This document shows, one piece after another, positions 1 through 10,234 of a stretch of 60,722 nucleotides of DNA. The DNA comes from Aestuariivita sp. (lineage in GTDB: Bacteria > Pseudomonadota > Alphaproteobacteria > Rhodobacterales > Rhodobacteraceae). Within the stretch, counting starts at the first letter, position 1, and each line of letters begins with the position of its first letter. The translations under genes were made by a program, and so were the position numbers. The notes below the pieces were generated by a model. It had not been told where the DNA came from and ran no database searches. It was given only the letters and a program-made list of their open reading frames with translations. The stretch is from assembly GCA_026710055.1 (NCBI GenBank), contig JAPORV010000325.1:1-60722 (forward strand), written 5' to 3'.

Positions 1-545
1 TTGATGCGCTGATGACCTCCACTGATGGCTGGCCACGGCATGTACACTGGGCACAACGGGCGCTGGCGGAAGCCCTGCTTCAAAAGGATGTTGATGGTCA
101 AGCAGATCGCATCCCAGATTGGGACGCTGTCCAAACACACGCAGATACACTTCGACGCGGATATTATGCTAGCCAGTACAGTAACTCGATGATTGCATCA
201 CGAAGGCTTGCCGGACGCGTGATGTTAGAGGTGGTAAACGCGGACATCAAAGGTGAGGGTTTAACCTTCGGTGAAGTTGTTGATGCAGTTGAAACCTACA
301 AGGAGTCCGAACAGGGTAGCGAATGGCGCGTTCCTCAGGGAAAAAATGACACAACCTATGTCACTGAACTCATCCATTGTGGTGCCTTGCAGCATCGCTC
401 AACTGATCCCTTAGATCACGCTTTAACCTGTCCGATCCCCTCTTTCCAGAGCTACATTATCCAACGTGGGGGATTCGAAGTACCAATAGAATTGGATATA
501 CTGTCCCCATATGAGATTAAGGATCCTGATCCTTTCAAGTCTTGA
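1..545 (+). CDS. AAA ATPase (ORC/TniB-like ATP-binding protein), C-terminal part only; gene continues left of the window
   Basis: Frame is open to the window edge (codons D-A-L precede the first ATG). Product aligns throughout with the C-terminal third of the ATPase at 40137-41468 (TDGWPRHVHWAQRALAEA, DTLRRGYY.SQYS, YVTELIHCGALQ, TCPIPSFQSYII). Confidence 0.75.
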   Translation, partial: DALMTSTDGWPRHVHWAQRALAEALLQKDVDGQADRIPDWDAVQTHADTLRRGYYASQYSNSMIASRRLAGRVMLEVVNADIKGEGLTFGEVVDAVETYKESEQGSEWRVPQGKNDTTYVTELIHCGALQHRSTDPLDHALTCPIPSFQSYIIQRGGFEVPIELDILSPYEIKDPDPFKS

Positions 546-566
546 CAATTCTAAGGGCGTAGATTA

Positions 567-3500
567 CTATTCATTATAATTACAAGAATATTTGGGAGTT
601 AGAATAAGCTCGGGTATAATGATTTCCCACTGTTCAGACTGAAGCCGATCGTGATATTTTTCATCAGACCACTGACGTGTTCCTTTGAGAATGGCAAAGA
701 CATAAGCAGATTCGACAGACATTGATTTGGGCATAGTAAATTTTTTTGAAAACCGTCCTAAGATACGATTTTCGCTGTTCAGTAGAATCCATGACCTGTT
801 TTGTGTCATCTGTACTACTAGTGGATCGCCAATTGACAGTGCCGCCACCGCATGATGAATGGAATGATTCACCGGATACCTCCCGGTAAAACCAAGATCA
901 ATCTCCTCAAGCGCAAGCTGCAGAATGTGTTTCTGGCGCCCCTCATATAATGAGGATGTCAATTCCTGAGTCCGATAATGCGTTGTGGAAAGGTGCTTAA
1001 TATCGGCGTGAAATGCAAGCGGTTTCGTATCAAATTGCGCTAATGTGAGTGTTTGAATCGCACGAGTCATCGCAACATAATAAAGCCTCCGTTCGCTATC
1101 AAGACTATTACGGGATGAGGTTGTCGCCCATCCGCCATCCAGAACGACCACATGATCAAATTCAAGGCCTTTTGCACGATGTGCAGTTACAAGTAAAAGT
1201 CCATGTTGACGGCGGCGGATGTCACGGCTCCATTCGGCGAGCCATTCCACGAAATAATCAACTGGGGTCTCGGTGCGTTCTGTTTCATCGTGATATTCTG
1301 TGATCGCCTGGTAGAGGTATCCATACCATGGGTCCGCGCTTTTAGCGCTTACATTGTGTTTCAAGAGAGAGATTTCAATCATTTTGGATGGATGATTCCG
1401 AATCCAATCCAGAAAACGCTGTGTTTGCCGTAAGCGCCAAAAGCTCGGAATGGTTTCATTTGCCATTTGAGCGTTTATTGTGTCCGATAAGGGATGAAAT
1501 TTGCATCGATCATAAATAGGCTTCAGATATTGCCATTGGCGCCCAATCACCGCGCACCGCGCCCAATCCCACTGTTCCGAGCAGTGAGAAAGTCGAATTA
1601 ACTCCGTGATGACATTGTCGGATTGTTGATCAATAGTTTCTCCGACCTGAAGAATTTGTACTTTTCCACGTGCGATAGGGTCACAATCCTGCCAGAATCC
1701 CCCTGGCGGGTCGGTTCGCCGCCGTTTATTAATCGTGATCTCGTCATTTATTTTTAAACGTTCACGGGCTGATTTGATGAGCACGTTCGCGGTTTTAATG
1801 ATATGATCTGTCGATCGATAATTATCGGTTAAATAGCGCGGTTTTGCCCCATAATCATCCTCAAATTGTCGAATAAATTTCACCGATGCACCGTTAAATG
1901 CATAAATATTTTGATCATCATCCCCAACAGCAAAGAGAGTGAGTTTTCCTGTGTCTTCATCGCGCGTTCGACCGGCCAGTGCGCTAATTAATTCATATTG
2001 ATCAGCATTAATATCCTGATATTCATCAACAAGGATCCACCGAAACCCATGTAATAAGCGTTGACGCCGTTCATCGGCCTCCTCTGGAAGTAACTCCGTG
2101 CCTTGCAGGAGCCCAATCGCTTTTCGAATTACATCATTAAATGTTTCATCATCGGGCGTTTCGTGCCGCCCAATAAAACTTGCGCCAACCAACCGCATTG
2201 CGAGTCCGTGATATGTTAAGACGGTGACCCCTTTTACATCATTACCGATCAGGCTTTTTAAACGTTGACGTATCTCAAGGGCAGCATGGCGATTAAACGC
2301 CAATGCGAGAATGCCTGTCGCCTTTTCGCGCCGAATACGAATAAGATAGGCAATTCGGTGAACGAGAACGCGAGTTTTTCCAGAACCCGGTCCCGCGAGA
2401 ACAAGAACATTAGTTTGTTCACGATCATCCGAAACAATTTCCTGTTGAACAGGATTGTGTAATGATTCAACAATACGTGTCCATGATTGTGGTGTGGTTT
2501 GACGCTTGATCTGCCGACTTTTCCCCTTCATCCACTTCTGCAAAAACAATTTCTCATCAAGGCAAAAATAATCAAGTGCTAATTGTAAGGCCTCACCGGC
2601 CACCGCACATCCACGTTTTGCAAATTGTTCCATAATATGAATCTGAAGTATTTGTCCTTCATAATGAATGGATAACGGCTCAAAGTCACTCTTTGAAAAT
2701 CCCCGACTCTGTTCATTTGCTTTTAAATTTATCGTCATCGCCGGTCGAAACACGGCTAATCCTTTATTAAGACGTAAGATCTTCTGATCATGTAACCACA
2801 ATAGTGATCGATCCATCAACTTGCCAGGTTCTCGAACGCGACTTTTTAGGGTCATGTCTGCTTCAATAACCTGCAAGAGTTTTCCCAATGTAGTTTCAAC
2901 AAGAATATCAATCCCACGAATCGCATTCGGGACGCATGTAAGCAACTCATTAAGGACCTTTTCAGCCGCGGCACGGCGGATTTCAGCCCATTGAATCACA
3001 TTATCCCACGTGCGATGAAGTGTTATTCGAACGTTTTCCGTATCAAGTCGTCGGATCGACAGGCTTCCTTTTGCACTTTTATCTTCGCCACGACCATCAT
3101 ACGCAATCCCTTGAATAAGTCGAAGCAATTGATCGGGAAGAGGGTCAATCTCGTTTTGATCACGAATAATTTGTGTCGCACGGCGCAAATGAAGAGTTGA
3201 GGTATCACCTTTACCAATATCGGGAGCCATGTCGCGCATATGTTCAATAAGAGCGACTTCTAGGGCATTCGCCTTCGCTAACCGTTTTTGAGACGATCGT
3301 TCCACTCCGGCATGAACAAATGCAGTTAATATCGTGTCGTTACTGGCAATACCGAATTTCTCAAGATCATAGAGCGCACGACGGACTCTTTCGGCGGATA
3401 GTCCTGATCGTATCATCAGGTCATCCGTCGAAATACCTTCATCTTTATCGGCATTAATCAGCTCTGCTGCTATAGCGGCGAGAGCCTCTCGATATGTCGA

Positions 3501-5729
3501 TGTCAATGTGGATTGTTTTCGAAGTTTTTTGAAAACCTCATCACATGAATGAACCCTGAGAGACGATGGAAATATTGACACTCTATTTTCGTCCCGTGTC
3601 AAGAAGTCAGCCTCTTCAAGCCAGGCAATGGATGTGCGAATACGTGTATCATCAGACAAGGTATCACGGTAAAATTCATGCTCGTCATCGGCACCCAGTA
3701 TTTCGCCCATGGTGGCAACAACAGCACCGTTAAATCGTTTACGTCGGTCGAGATTGCGGAGAGATTTTAAGACCGCGTTAATATCCGTACGTGTCAAACG
3801 CCCGTGTGCTGACAACTTAAATTGTTCTTCAACATCATCTTGGGTATAAAGAAGGATACAATATGCCTGCTGCTGATCCCGCCCGGCGCGACCAGCTTCT
3901 TGAAAGTAATTTTCAAGAGATCCAGGGATATCGGCATGAATAACGACCCGAACATCCGATTTATCAATACCCATGCCAAATGCATTCGTTGCACATATTG
4001 TGTTGATATCCCCGTCGAGAAAGCGCTTCTGAACATCGGCTTTAATCTCCGGGGACAGTCCTGCGTGATAACACTCAGCCGCCACCTCCTTAAATTGTAA
4101 AAATTCAGCAATATTTTCGCTACGCGCGCGGGTTGCACAGTAAATAATGGCGCTTCCTGTGATCTCATTAGACAAATAAAAGGAGAGTGTTGTGTACAGA
4201 TCATCCATTTTATCAGCTGTTGTGGTAGGGATGACCTTAAATGTTAGATTATGACGTTTTGTCCCTCCATTAAAAATCGCGAAATTAATGTCTAGTTTTT
4301 CACGGAAATGGGTCACAATATCATTCACAACATCCGGTTTTGCCGTTGCAGTTAAACATAAAACAGGTGGTATAGCTTTCTTGTCAGTTTTTTCCTGAAT
4401 AAACCGTCCAACATACCGATAATCCGGTCGGAAATCATGTCCCCATTTTGACAGACAATGCGCTTCATCAATAACCCACATACCAATATTACGTTGATCA
4501 ATCGCGTCCCGCACGGTGCGTGAGCGTAGTTGTTCAGGAGAGAGTAAAAGAAGAGCGGCATCGCCTAATCGGATGCGTTCCAGAGCATCCTTTCGTTCAG
4601 GAATGGATAACATCCCATTAATCGTCACGCCATGATGAATTTCTCGACGTTCAAGCCCCGCAACCTGATCATTCATCAACGCCACCAAAGGTGAGATGAC
4701 AATCGTCAGCGCCCCGGTTTTATAGTAGCGCGAGAGAGCCGGTATTTGATAACAAAGTGATTTTCCCGTGCCTGTTGGCAAAATACCAAGCACATGGTTA
4801 CCCGCCATAACATTTTCAACAATGGTTTGTTGCATGGACCACCCGTTATGACGCGGTTCTGGTCGAAACGTATCATATCCAAACCAACGTTTTAATTCTT
4901 TTGTGGCATTATGGAATTCTTGGCAATACGCGCACTGTGGATCATAACAGGGTGTATCACGTAGAAAGTGAACAAGCTTCCGTGCTATTGGAAATTGATG
5001 CCGTACCCACGGGGGCATCACAGAGTTCTCCCCTGACACCGATAACCAAGCCATCATGTACGCCAAATCCCAATTAAACCGATGAAGATTTTTGAGTATT
5101 TTGTCGCACTGAGTGGTGCATGTTTTCGACTTCAAAAGGTTCAAAATGACCTGATAGGCCTCATCAGCACAAGGTCGATCTGCACCACGGAAAGAACAAA
5201 AGAGTAAGTCCAAAGCGCTATCAATTGTTGTATGTTTAGGCGTGCAAAGCCTGTGCCACGCGGTCAGTAAATCCGGTGACATATTCGACAACGCATCACA
5301 TTCATCTTCAAACAGATCAAGTGAAAGACTGGCATCGCGCTCAGGAACATTTATCCGACCGCAGTTCAGACCTCCATCTTGATAATGCTTGACAAGGTGA
5401 TGGTACGGATTGCGCGGAAATGCGAGAGGACTTAATCGTAATGTATCAATGACTGGAAAATTTAAAAGAGACAGATGGGGGTGTACAGCTTGAAGGTAAG
5501 GTCGATCATGTTCAATGATATTATGGCCAAGTATAAAATCAGATCCGCGTGCAAAATGTTCAAGACGGTTGAGTGCCTGGTCTATATCACCCCCTGCATA
5601 GGTGAATTTTTCAGCGCTATCCGTGCGGACCGCCCCGAATGCATAAATCCGGTTGTTCTTTCCTATTTCAAGATCAATAGAAAGACCAACACACTGGAAT
5701 GTTCTGAGGTCTCCTTGTCCTGACATCAT
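567..5729 (-). CDS. Multidomain DNA helicase: N-terminal DEDD exonuclease-like region + RecQ helicase + C-terminal UvrD/Rep helicase
   Basis: 1720-aa ORF. N-term LSIDLEIG and GHNIIEHDRPYL resemble Exo I/Exo II motifs; RecQ region LPTGTGKSLCYQIPAL, VIDEAHCLSKWGHDFRPDYR, QEAGRAGRD; UvrD region LAGPGSGKTRVLVHRIAYLI, VDEYQDINADQYELI, VTAHRAKGLEFDHVVVLDGGW. Cys cluster CYDPQCAYC before the RecQ Walker A. Confidence 0.9.
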   Translation of the reverse strand: MMSGQGDLRTFQCVGLSIDLEIGKNNRIYAFGAVRTDSAEKFTYAGGDIDQALNRLEHFARGSDFILGHNIIEHDRPYLQAVHPHLSLLNFPVIDTLRLSPLAFPRNPYHHLVKHYQDGGLNCGRINVPERDASLSLDLFEDECDALSNMSPDLLTAWHRLCTPKHTTIDSALDLLFCSFRGADRPCADEAYQVILNLLKSKTCTTQCDKILKNLHRFNWDLAYMMAWLSVSGENSVMPPWVRHQFPIARKLVHFLRDTPCYDPQCAYCQEFHNATKELKRWFGYDTFRPEPRHNGWSMQQTIVENVMAGNHVLGILPTGTGKSLCYQIPALSRYYKTGALTIVISPLVALMNDQVAGLERREIHHGVTINGMLSIPERKDALERIRLGDAALLLLSPEQLRSRTVRDAIDQRNIGMWVIDEAHCLSKWGHDFRPDYRYVGRFIQEKTDKKAIPPVLCLTATAKPDVVNDIVTHFREKLDINFAIFNGGTKRHNLTFKVIPTTTADKMDDLYTTLSFYLSNEITGSAIIYCATRARSENIAEFLQFKEVAAECYHAGLSPEIKADVQKRFLDGDINTICATNAFGMGIDKSDVRVVIHADIPGSLENYFQEAGRAGRDQQQAYCILLYTQDDVEEQFKLSAHGRLTRTDINAVLKSLRNLDRRKRFNGAVVATMGEILGADDEHEFYRDTLSDDTRIRTSIAWLEEADFLTRDENRVSIFPSSLRVHSCDEVFKKLRKQSTLTSTYREALAAIAAELINADKDEGISTDDLMIRSGLSAERVRRALYDLEKFGIASNDTILTAFVHAGVERSSQKRLAKANALEVALIEHMRDMAPDIGKGDTSTLHLRRATQIIRDQNEIDPLPDQLLRLIQGIAYDGRGEDKSAKGSLSIRRLDTENVRITLHRTWDNVIQWAEIRRAAAEKVLNELLTCVPNAIRGIDILVETTLGKLLQVIEADMTLKSRVREPGKLMDRSLLWLHDQKILRLNKGLAVFRPAMTINLKANEQSRGFSKSDFEPLSIHYEGQILQIHIMEQFAKRGCAVAGEALQLALDYFCLDEKLFLQKWMKGKSRQIKRQTTPQSWTRIVESLHNPVQQEIVSDDREQTNVLVLAGPGSGKTRVLVHRIAYLIRIRREKATGILALAFNRHAALEIRQRLKSLIGNDVKGVTVLTYHGLAMRLVGASFIGRHETPDDETFNDVIRKAIGLLQGTELLPEEADERRQRLLHGFRWILVDEYQDINADQYELISALAGRTRDEDTGKLTLFAVGDDDQNIYAFNGASVKFIRQFEDDYGAKPRYLTDNYRSTDHIIKTANVLIKSARERLKINDEITINKRRRTDPPGGFWQDCDPIARGKVQILQVGETIDQQSDNVITELIRLSHCSEQWDWARCAVIGRQWQYLKPIYDRCKFHPLSDTINAQMANETIPSFWRLRQTQRFLDWIRNHPSKMIEISLLKHNVSAKSADPWYGYLYQAITEYHDETERTETPVDYFVEWLAEWSRDIRRRQHGLLLVTAHRAKGLEFDHVVVLDGGWATTSSRNSLDSERRLYYVAMTRAIQTLTLAQFDTKPLAFHADIKHLSTTHYRTQELTSSLYEGRQKHILQLALEEIDLGFTGRYPVNHSIHHAVAALSIGDPLVVQMTQNRSWILLNSENRILGRFSKKFTMPKSMSVESAYVFAILKGTRQWSDEKYHDRLQSEQWEIIIPELILTPKYSCNYNE

Positions 5730-5850
5730 CAGTACGACCTCATTCTTTTCTCGTAATGGCGCAACATCATCAGACCATGATCACAATATGTCATCATACT
5801 CCGATAAAAAAACATAACGCTAGAAATCATACAAAATCGACTTTAAAAAG

Positions 5851-6122
5851 TAGCTAGTGTCTGTTAAAAAACCTCTATTTTTCTTAAATTTCAAGAGTTT
5901 ACTATGCATAAAAGTATATTTTTCAACGTGTTGACTTAACCGAAATATGTGGACGCCTGTTCTTTAATTTAGCGAAGATTGGCTGATTCAATGGAAATCA
6001 TGTAAAATATTAAGAAATTGTACCAAATATCGGAAATCTTCGCAGAAACAAACGCATCAGAAAAGTACATGTTTTCAATATTTTACTAGTGAATTTAGGG
6101 GTTTTTTAACAGACACTAGCTA
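5851..6122. mobile_element. MITE-like non-autonomous element with terminal inverted repeats
   Basis: Left end tagctagtgtctgttaaaaaacctct (5851-5876) and right end aggggttttttaacagacactagcta (6097-6122) are reverse complements at 25 of 26 positions; the interior has no ORF of note. Outer CTAG or TA could be a target duplication. Confidence 0.7.
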
Positions 6123-6132
6123 TTAAAAGACC

Positions 6133-6445
6133 TTGATCACGCTATACTTGCGATGCATTTTAATGATGCAAGATAGATTTATCTCCTTTGCCGGGTTATG
6201 AGGCACTCTCTCAAATAATCAATTAAAACAGTCTCTAGTTCTTTCTCCTCGGTTAAACGATTTAAAAATGAATTCTTCACACCAACATGCGGAAACGCGG
6301 TTAAAGCTATGTCATTACTGGCAATGCCAAGTCTTTTTAAATCGTAAAGCGCATACCGCACTTCTTCTGAGATAAGACATGCGATCCCATCAACCATCAA
6401 AAAATTTCTTTGGTATAAAAAATAACGAGAATTTACTCTAATCAC
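6133..6445 (-). pseudogene. Decayed fragment of a RecQ-UvrD helicase (second copy of the 567-5729 type)
   Basis: ISEEVRYALYDLKRLGIASNDIALTAFPHVGVKNSFLNRLTEEKELETVLIDYLRE matches LSAERVRRALYDLEKFGIASNDTILTAFVHAGVERSSQKRLAKANALEVALIEHMRD. After a frameshift, GKGDKSILHH*NASQV*RDQ matches GKGDTSTLHLRRATQIIRDQ. Stops and frameshift present. Confidence 0.8.
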
Positions 6446-6786
6446 AAACCATATACTTTATCTCAGTTGATATTTAAAAAGAAGATCGCACTCAGATAAA
6501 GTAATAAAGAAAAGGTGATTTTTTAGTTCAGTAATTTTATTTCAAAGTCCAAGCCAAAAGAAACTTCACCTTGAATTGGGGACTTATATACTTCGTTTGA
6601 TACAGAATAATTCATCCCTAAATAGGATGACGATATGGATAGTACAACCCGGTATCGCCCTTGATTTACCTGTCTTTCACGTTGATTGAGGTTACTTGGT
6701 CAACACAATTTCATCTTTGTCAAGTAATGTATATAAGCCCTTGAATTGAAAGGTAATCGCAACAGACTACCAATTGAGCACTAATT

Positions 6787-7572
6787 TTAGTGCCCAAGGA
6801 TTTGACTAAGAAAGAGTTGCGTTCGGGGTGACTTCGGATTGTTAAAGAACTCCTCGGGCTCATTTTGTTCCACAATCTGACCCTCGTCCATGAAAATAAC
6901 ACGATTGGCGACTTGACGAGCAAACCCCATTTCATGGGTAACACAAATCATTGTCATGCCCTCTTCCGCCAGCTCAACCATCGTATCAAGAACTTCCTTA
7001 ATCATTTCAGGATCTAACGCAGATGTAGGCTCATCAAACAGCATTATTCTCGGACGCATACAAAGTGACCGAGCAATAGCGACCCGTTGCTGTTGCCCAC
7101 CAGAAAGCTGTCCAGGATACTTGTCAGCCTGTTCTGGAATCTTCACTTTCTCTAAGAAATGCATCGCTGTCTCCTCTGCTTCCTTTTTCGGTGTCTTACG
7201 AACCCAAATTGGAGCCAAGGTACAATTCTCAAGTATCGATAAATGCGGAAAAAGATTAAAATGCTGGAAAACCATCCCAACTTCAGAACGAATAGTATCA
7301 ATATTTTTAATATCAGAACTTAATAACGTACCATCAACCATGATTGATCCCTGCTGATGTTCTTCCAAAGCATTAATACAACGAATTAAGGTTGACTTAC
7401 CTGAACCAGACGGCCCCGCAATAACAATACGCTCTCCTTGATACACAGTCAGGTCGATATCCCGCAAAACATGAAAAGAACCAAACCACTTGTTCATTCT
7501 TTCAATAGAAATCATAACTTTATTCGTATCACTATCTCCGCCAGCTGAATGCGCCAAAACAGATTCATTCAT
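6787..7572 (-). CDS. aapP: General L-amino acid ABC transporter, ATP-binding protein
   Basis: [58 protein letters not shown]; downstream of aapJQM. ORF opens at 7602 but the Met at 7572 (MNESV) avoids overlap with aapM. Confidence 0.92.
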   Translation of the reverse strand: MNESVLAHSAGGDSDTNKVMISIERMNKWFGSFHVLRDIDLTVYQGERIVIAGPSGSGKSTLIRCINALEEHQQGSIMVDGTLLSSDIKNIDTIRSEVGMVFQHFNLFPHLSILENCTLAPIWVRKTPKKEAEETAMHFLEKVKIPEQADKYPGQLSGGQQQRVAIARSLCMRPRIMLFDEPTSALDPEMIKEVLDTMVELAEEGMTMICVTHEMGFARQVANRVIFMDEGQIVEQNEPEEFFNNPKSPRTQLFLSQILGH

Positions 7573-7582
7573 TTTTTCCTCC

Positions 7583-8881
7583 CTAACGCCGATCAGTTGC
7601 AAGTTGGCGCTCTAACCATTGCGAATACTGCGATATTCCATAACAGATAACAAAAAACAGCAAAGCAGCAAACAACCAAAGTTCCCAATAGACACCACTC
7701 CAATCTGTTGAAGCAAGAATTGGTCCTCGAATCATTCCGACAATATCAAACATCGCAATAACAGACACTAATGTCGTATCCTTAAAAAGCCCAACTGCAA
7801 CATTAACAATGCCAGGAATTGATATCTTCAAGGCTTGAGGAAGTATAATCAAACGCATCGACTGAGCATAATCTAGTCCAACACTATCCGCAGCTTCATA
7901 TTGACCTCTTGGAAGAGCCGCCAAACCACCACGAATAACTTCCGCAATATAGGCTGCTGCAAAGAACGTAATCATAATGATAACACGCAAAATGAGATCA
8001 AACGTTGTGCCAGGCGGTAAGAAATAAGCCAAAACAACATTTGCAACAAATAGCAACGTAATAAGTGGTACGCCGCGAATAAATTCAATAAAAATGACAC
8101 AAATCCACTTAATTATCGGCATTGAACTTTGACGACCTAAAGCCAACAAAATCCCCAATGGCAATGACAGAAATACGCAAATCACACCAAGAATCATGTT
8201 CAACATAAATCCGCCCATGTCCCGAGATGCTACTGCCTCAAGGGCTATGACGTTCATCTCTGTGGCAAACCTTATGACAAAGCTTCCAACCCACCAAGTC
8301 ATAATGGCAGCGAACAACCCAGCAACAGCTCCAACTGCAAAGCTCTGATTAACCAAATTCTGATAGACAAAATAAGCCACAAAAAAACCAGCTAAAGCAA
8401 CGAGCGGCGCCACAATCGTACCACCCCAAATCAACCAAAACGCAATAAATGGATAAAGGCCCGAAAAGATCAGTAATACCCGTGGAATTTGTGCAAATAA
8501 CACAGGCATTAACGCCAAAAATAACAGTACAAATGCAATCGACGGACGCCAATACTGATCAGGAGGATACGTAATGCCGAATAACAGTTGATACCAACGT
8601 TCGCGCAAAACAGAAAAACACCCGCCGGAAGCCCCTTCAAGAGCTTTTTTGCATTCACGAACATTGCTTGTGTCCCAAATACCATTGAAAATCCAAGGCA
8701 AGACACCCGATAAAATGTAGTAGATTGCAAATAGTGACACTAATGTTAAAAACGTTCCGGAAATACCACCAAATAAATTAACTCGCATCCACTTGATCAA
8801 GCCTGTTTCAATTGATGGTGGCGGTAATTCGGGCAATTGGGTCTCACGCACGAATGCAACGTTTGACTTTTTTGCAGCCAT
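7583..8881 (-). CDS. aapM: General L-amino acid ABC transporter permease
   Basis: Polytopic permease with EAA loop ([26 protein letters not shown]); length and position fit AapM. Confidence 0.9.
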   Translation of the reverse strand: MAAKKSNVAFVRETQLPELPPPSIETGLIKWMRVNLFGGISGTFLTLVSLFAIYYILSGVLPWIFNGIWDTSNVRECKKALEGASGGCFSVLRERWYQLLFGITYPPDQYWRPSIAFVLLFLALMPVLFAQIPRVLLIFSGLYPFIAFWLIWGGTIVAPLVALAGFFVAYFVYQNLVNQSFAVGAVAGLFAAIMTWWVGSFVIRFATEMNVIALEAVASRDMGGFMLNMILGVICVFLSLPLGILLALGRQSSMPIIKWICVIFIEFIRGVPLITLLFVANVVLAYFLPPGTTFDLILRVIIMITFFAAAYIAEVIRGGLAALPRGQYEAADSVGLDYAQSMRLIILPQALKISIPGIVNVAVGLFKDTTLVSVIAMFDIVGMIRGPILASTDWSGVYWELWLFAALLFFVICYGISQYSQWLERQLATDRR

Positions 8882-8882
8882 T

Positions 8883-10088
8883 CTAACGCTCCTTTAGGCT
8901 CACAGTCTTGTTGTATACATTCATTATCGCTGAAATTGAGAGTGAAATCAGAAGATAAAAAAGCATTAGCAACAAGATTGCTTCAATCGCGCGACCCGTT
9001 TGATTCAATGTGATTCCACCCAATGTCCCAGTGATGTCCATGTACCCCACTGCAATCGCCAAAGAGCTGTTCTTTGTTATATTCAGGAATTGCGAAATTA
9101 ATGGGGGGATTATCACTCGAAGTGCTTGCGGTAGAATGACGAGGTTCATCACGCGATTAGGACGTAATCCCAGTGAAGCAGCAGCTTCAGTTTGCCCAAC
9201 AGAAATCGCAAGAATTCCCGCCCGAACATTCTCTGCAATAAAAGCCCCTGTGTAAATCGCAAGAGCAAACCAAAGTGCAATTAATGAACCTCTGACAGTC
9301 CATCCACCAGAAAAATTAAAGCCTGTCAATGACGGATAATCTAAAGAAATGGGCTGCCCAAGAGCAAAAAAAACGACAAATGACGGAACAAATAAAATCG
9401 CCATTGATGGCCAAAAAACCGGCAATAATTTTCCTGTACCGTACAACAATTTTGTTGCATAACGACGATACCAGAATATAGCCAATATTGACGTTAGAAA
9501 AATAAATATGATGATCAAAGAACCTGCACCGAAAACCGGTGCTGGAATATATACACCCCGATTAGTGAAGGCTATCGCATCAAAGATCATACTGGCTGAA
9601 GGATCTTCCCCCCGAAAAGCCCTCGGAGAAGGAAGAACGGCCGTCATTATTGTGAAAACAATTATGATCCAGATGAGAACAGGAACATTGCGAAATGCCT
9701 CAACATAAACAGCCATTAACTTGGAAATCAACCAATTCTTTGATAATCTCAAAACGCCAACAACAACACCAAGTATTGTAGCGGACAGACATGCCAGAAA
9801 TGCAACAAGCAAAGTATTTAGCACACCAACAATAGTTGCCCGCATATGCGTTGATTGACTCGTATAGTCAATCAGACGCTGATTGATGTCATATCCCGCA
9901 GGCTCTCCCAAAAAAGCATAGGAGATATTCAATCCGGCCTCTTCAAGATTTCGAATGAGATTGCTGCCCAGATAAGAAAAGGTAACAAACAACAGGAGTA
10001 ATGATGTGAACTGAAATGTATAGCCTCGATACCGCGTATCATTCAGCAGCATCGATATCTTAAAGGAGGCTTGCGAAGGAGCAGACAT
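8883..10088 (-). CDS. aapQ: General L-amino acid ABC transporter permease
   Basis: Permease motif SVGQTEAAASLGLRPNRVMNLVILPQALRVIIPPL; gene order aapJQMP. Confidence 0.9.
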   Translation of the reverse strand: MSAPSQASFKISMLLNDTRYRGYTFQFTSLLLLFVTFSYLGSNLIRNLEEAGLNISYAFLGEPAGYDINQRLIDYTSQSTHMRATIVGVLNTLLVAFLACLSATILGVVVGVLRLSKNWLISKLMAVYVEAFRNVPVLIWIIIVFTIMTAVLPSPRAFRGEDPSASMIFDAIAFTNRGVYIPAPVFGAGSLIIIFIFLTSILAIFWYRRYATKLLYGTGKLLPVFWPSMAILFVPSFVVFFALGQPISLDYPSLTGFNFSGGWTVRGSLIALWFALAIYTGAFIAENVRAGILAISVGQTEAAASLGLRPNRVMNLVILPQALRVIIPPLISQFLNITKNSSLAIAVGYMDITGTLGGITLNQTGRAIEAILLLMLFYLLISLSISAIMNVYNKTVSLKER

Positions 10089-10197
10089 GGGTACCCTTAC
10101 AAATTACCAAGTAAGCATTCAGCGTTAATGACGCACAAAAACGCACGCATGTTCAAACACCTTGAATACCTAATGTTAACGGCACCACAATAAAAAC

Positions 10198-10229
10198 AAA
10201 GGGCGTAGACAATAATCCACGCCCTTTTT
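10198..10229 (-). terminator. Intercistronic hairpin just downstream of aapJ (terminator/attenuator-like)
   Basis: aaagggcgtaga...tccacgcccttttt forms a GC-rich stem immediately after the aapJ stop; minus-strand RNA has a T-rich 3' side (gtttttat). Confidence 0.65.
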
Positions 10230-10234
10230 TATTC

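Noticed and set aside
3794-4204. 136-aa minus-strand ORF inside the helicase
   Set aside because: Same strand but different frame within the conserved RecQ domain; the helicase frame is clearly the coding one.
6720-6944. 74-aa minus-strand ORF overlapping the 3' end of aapP
   Set aside because: Different frame within the conserved C-terminus of aapP; not a separate gene.
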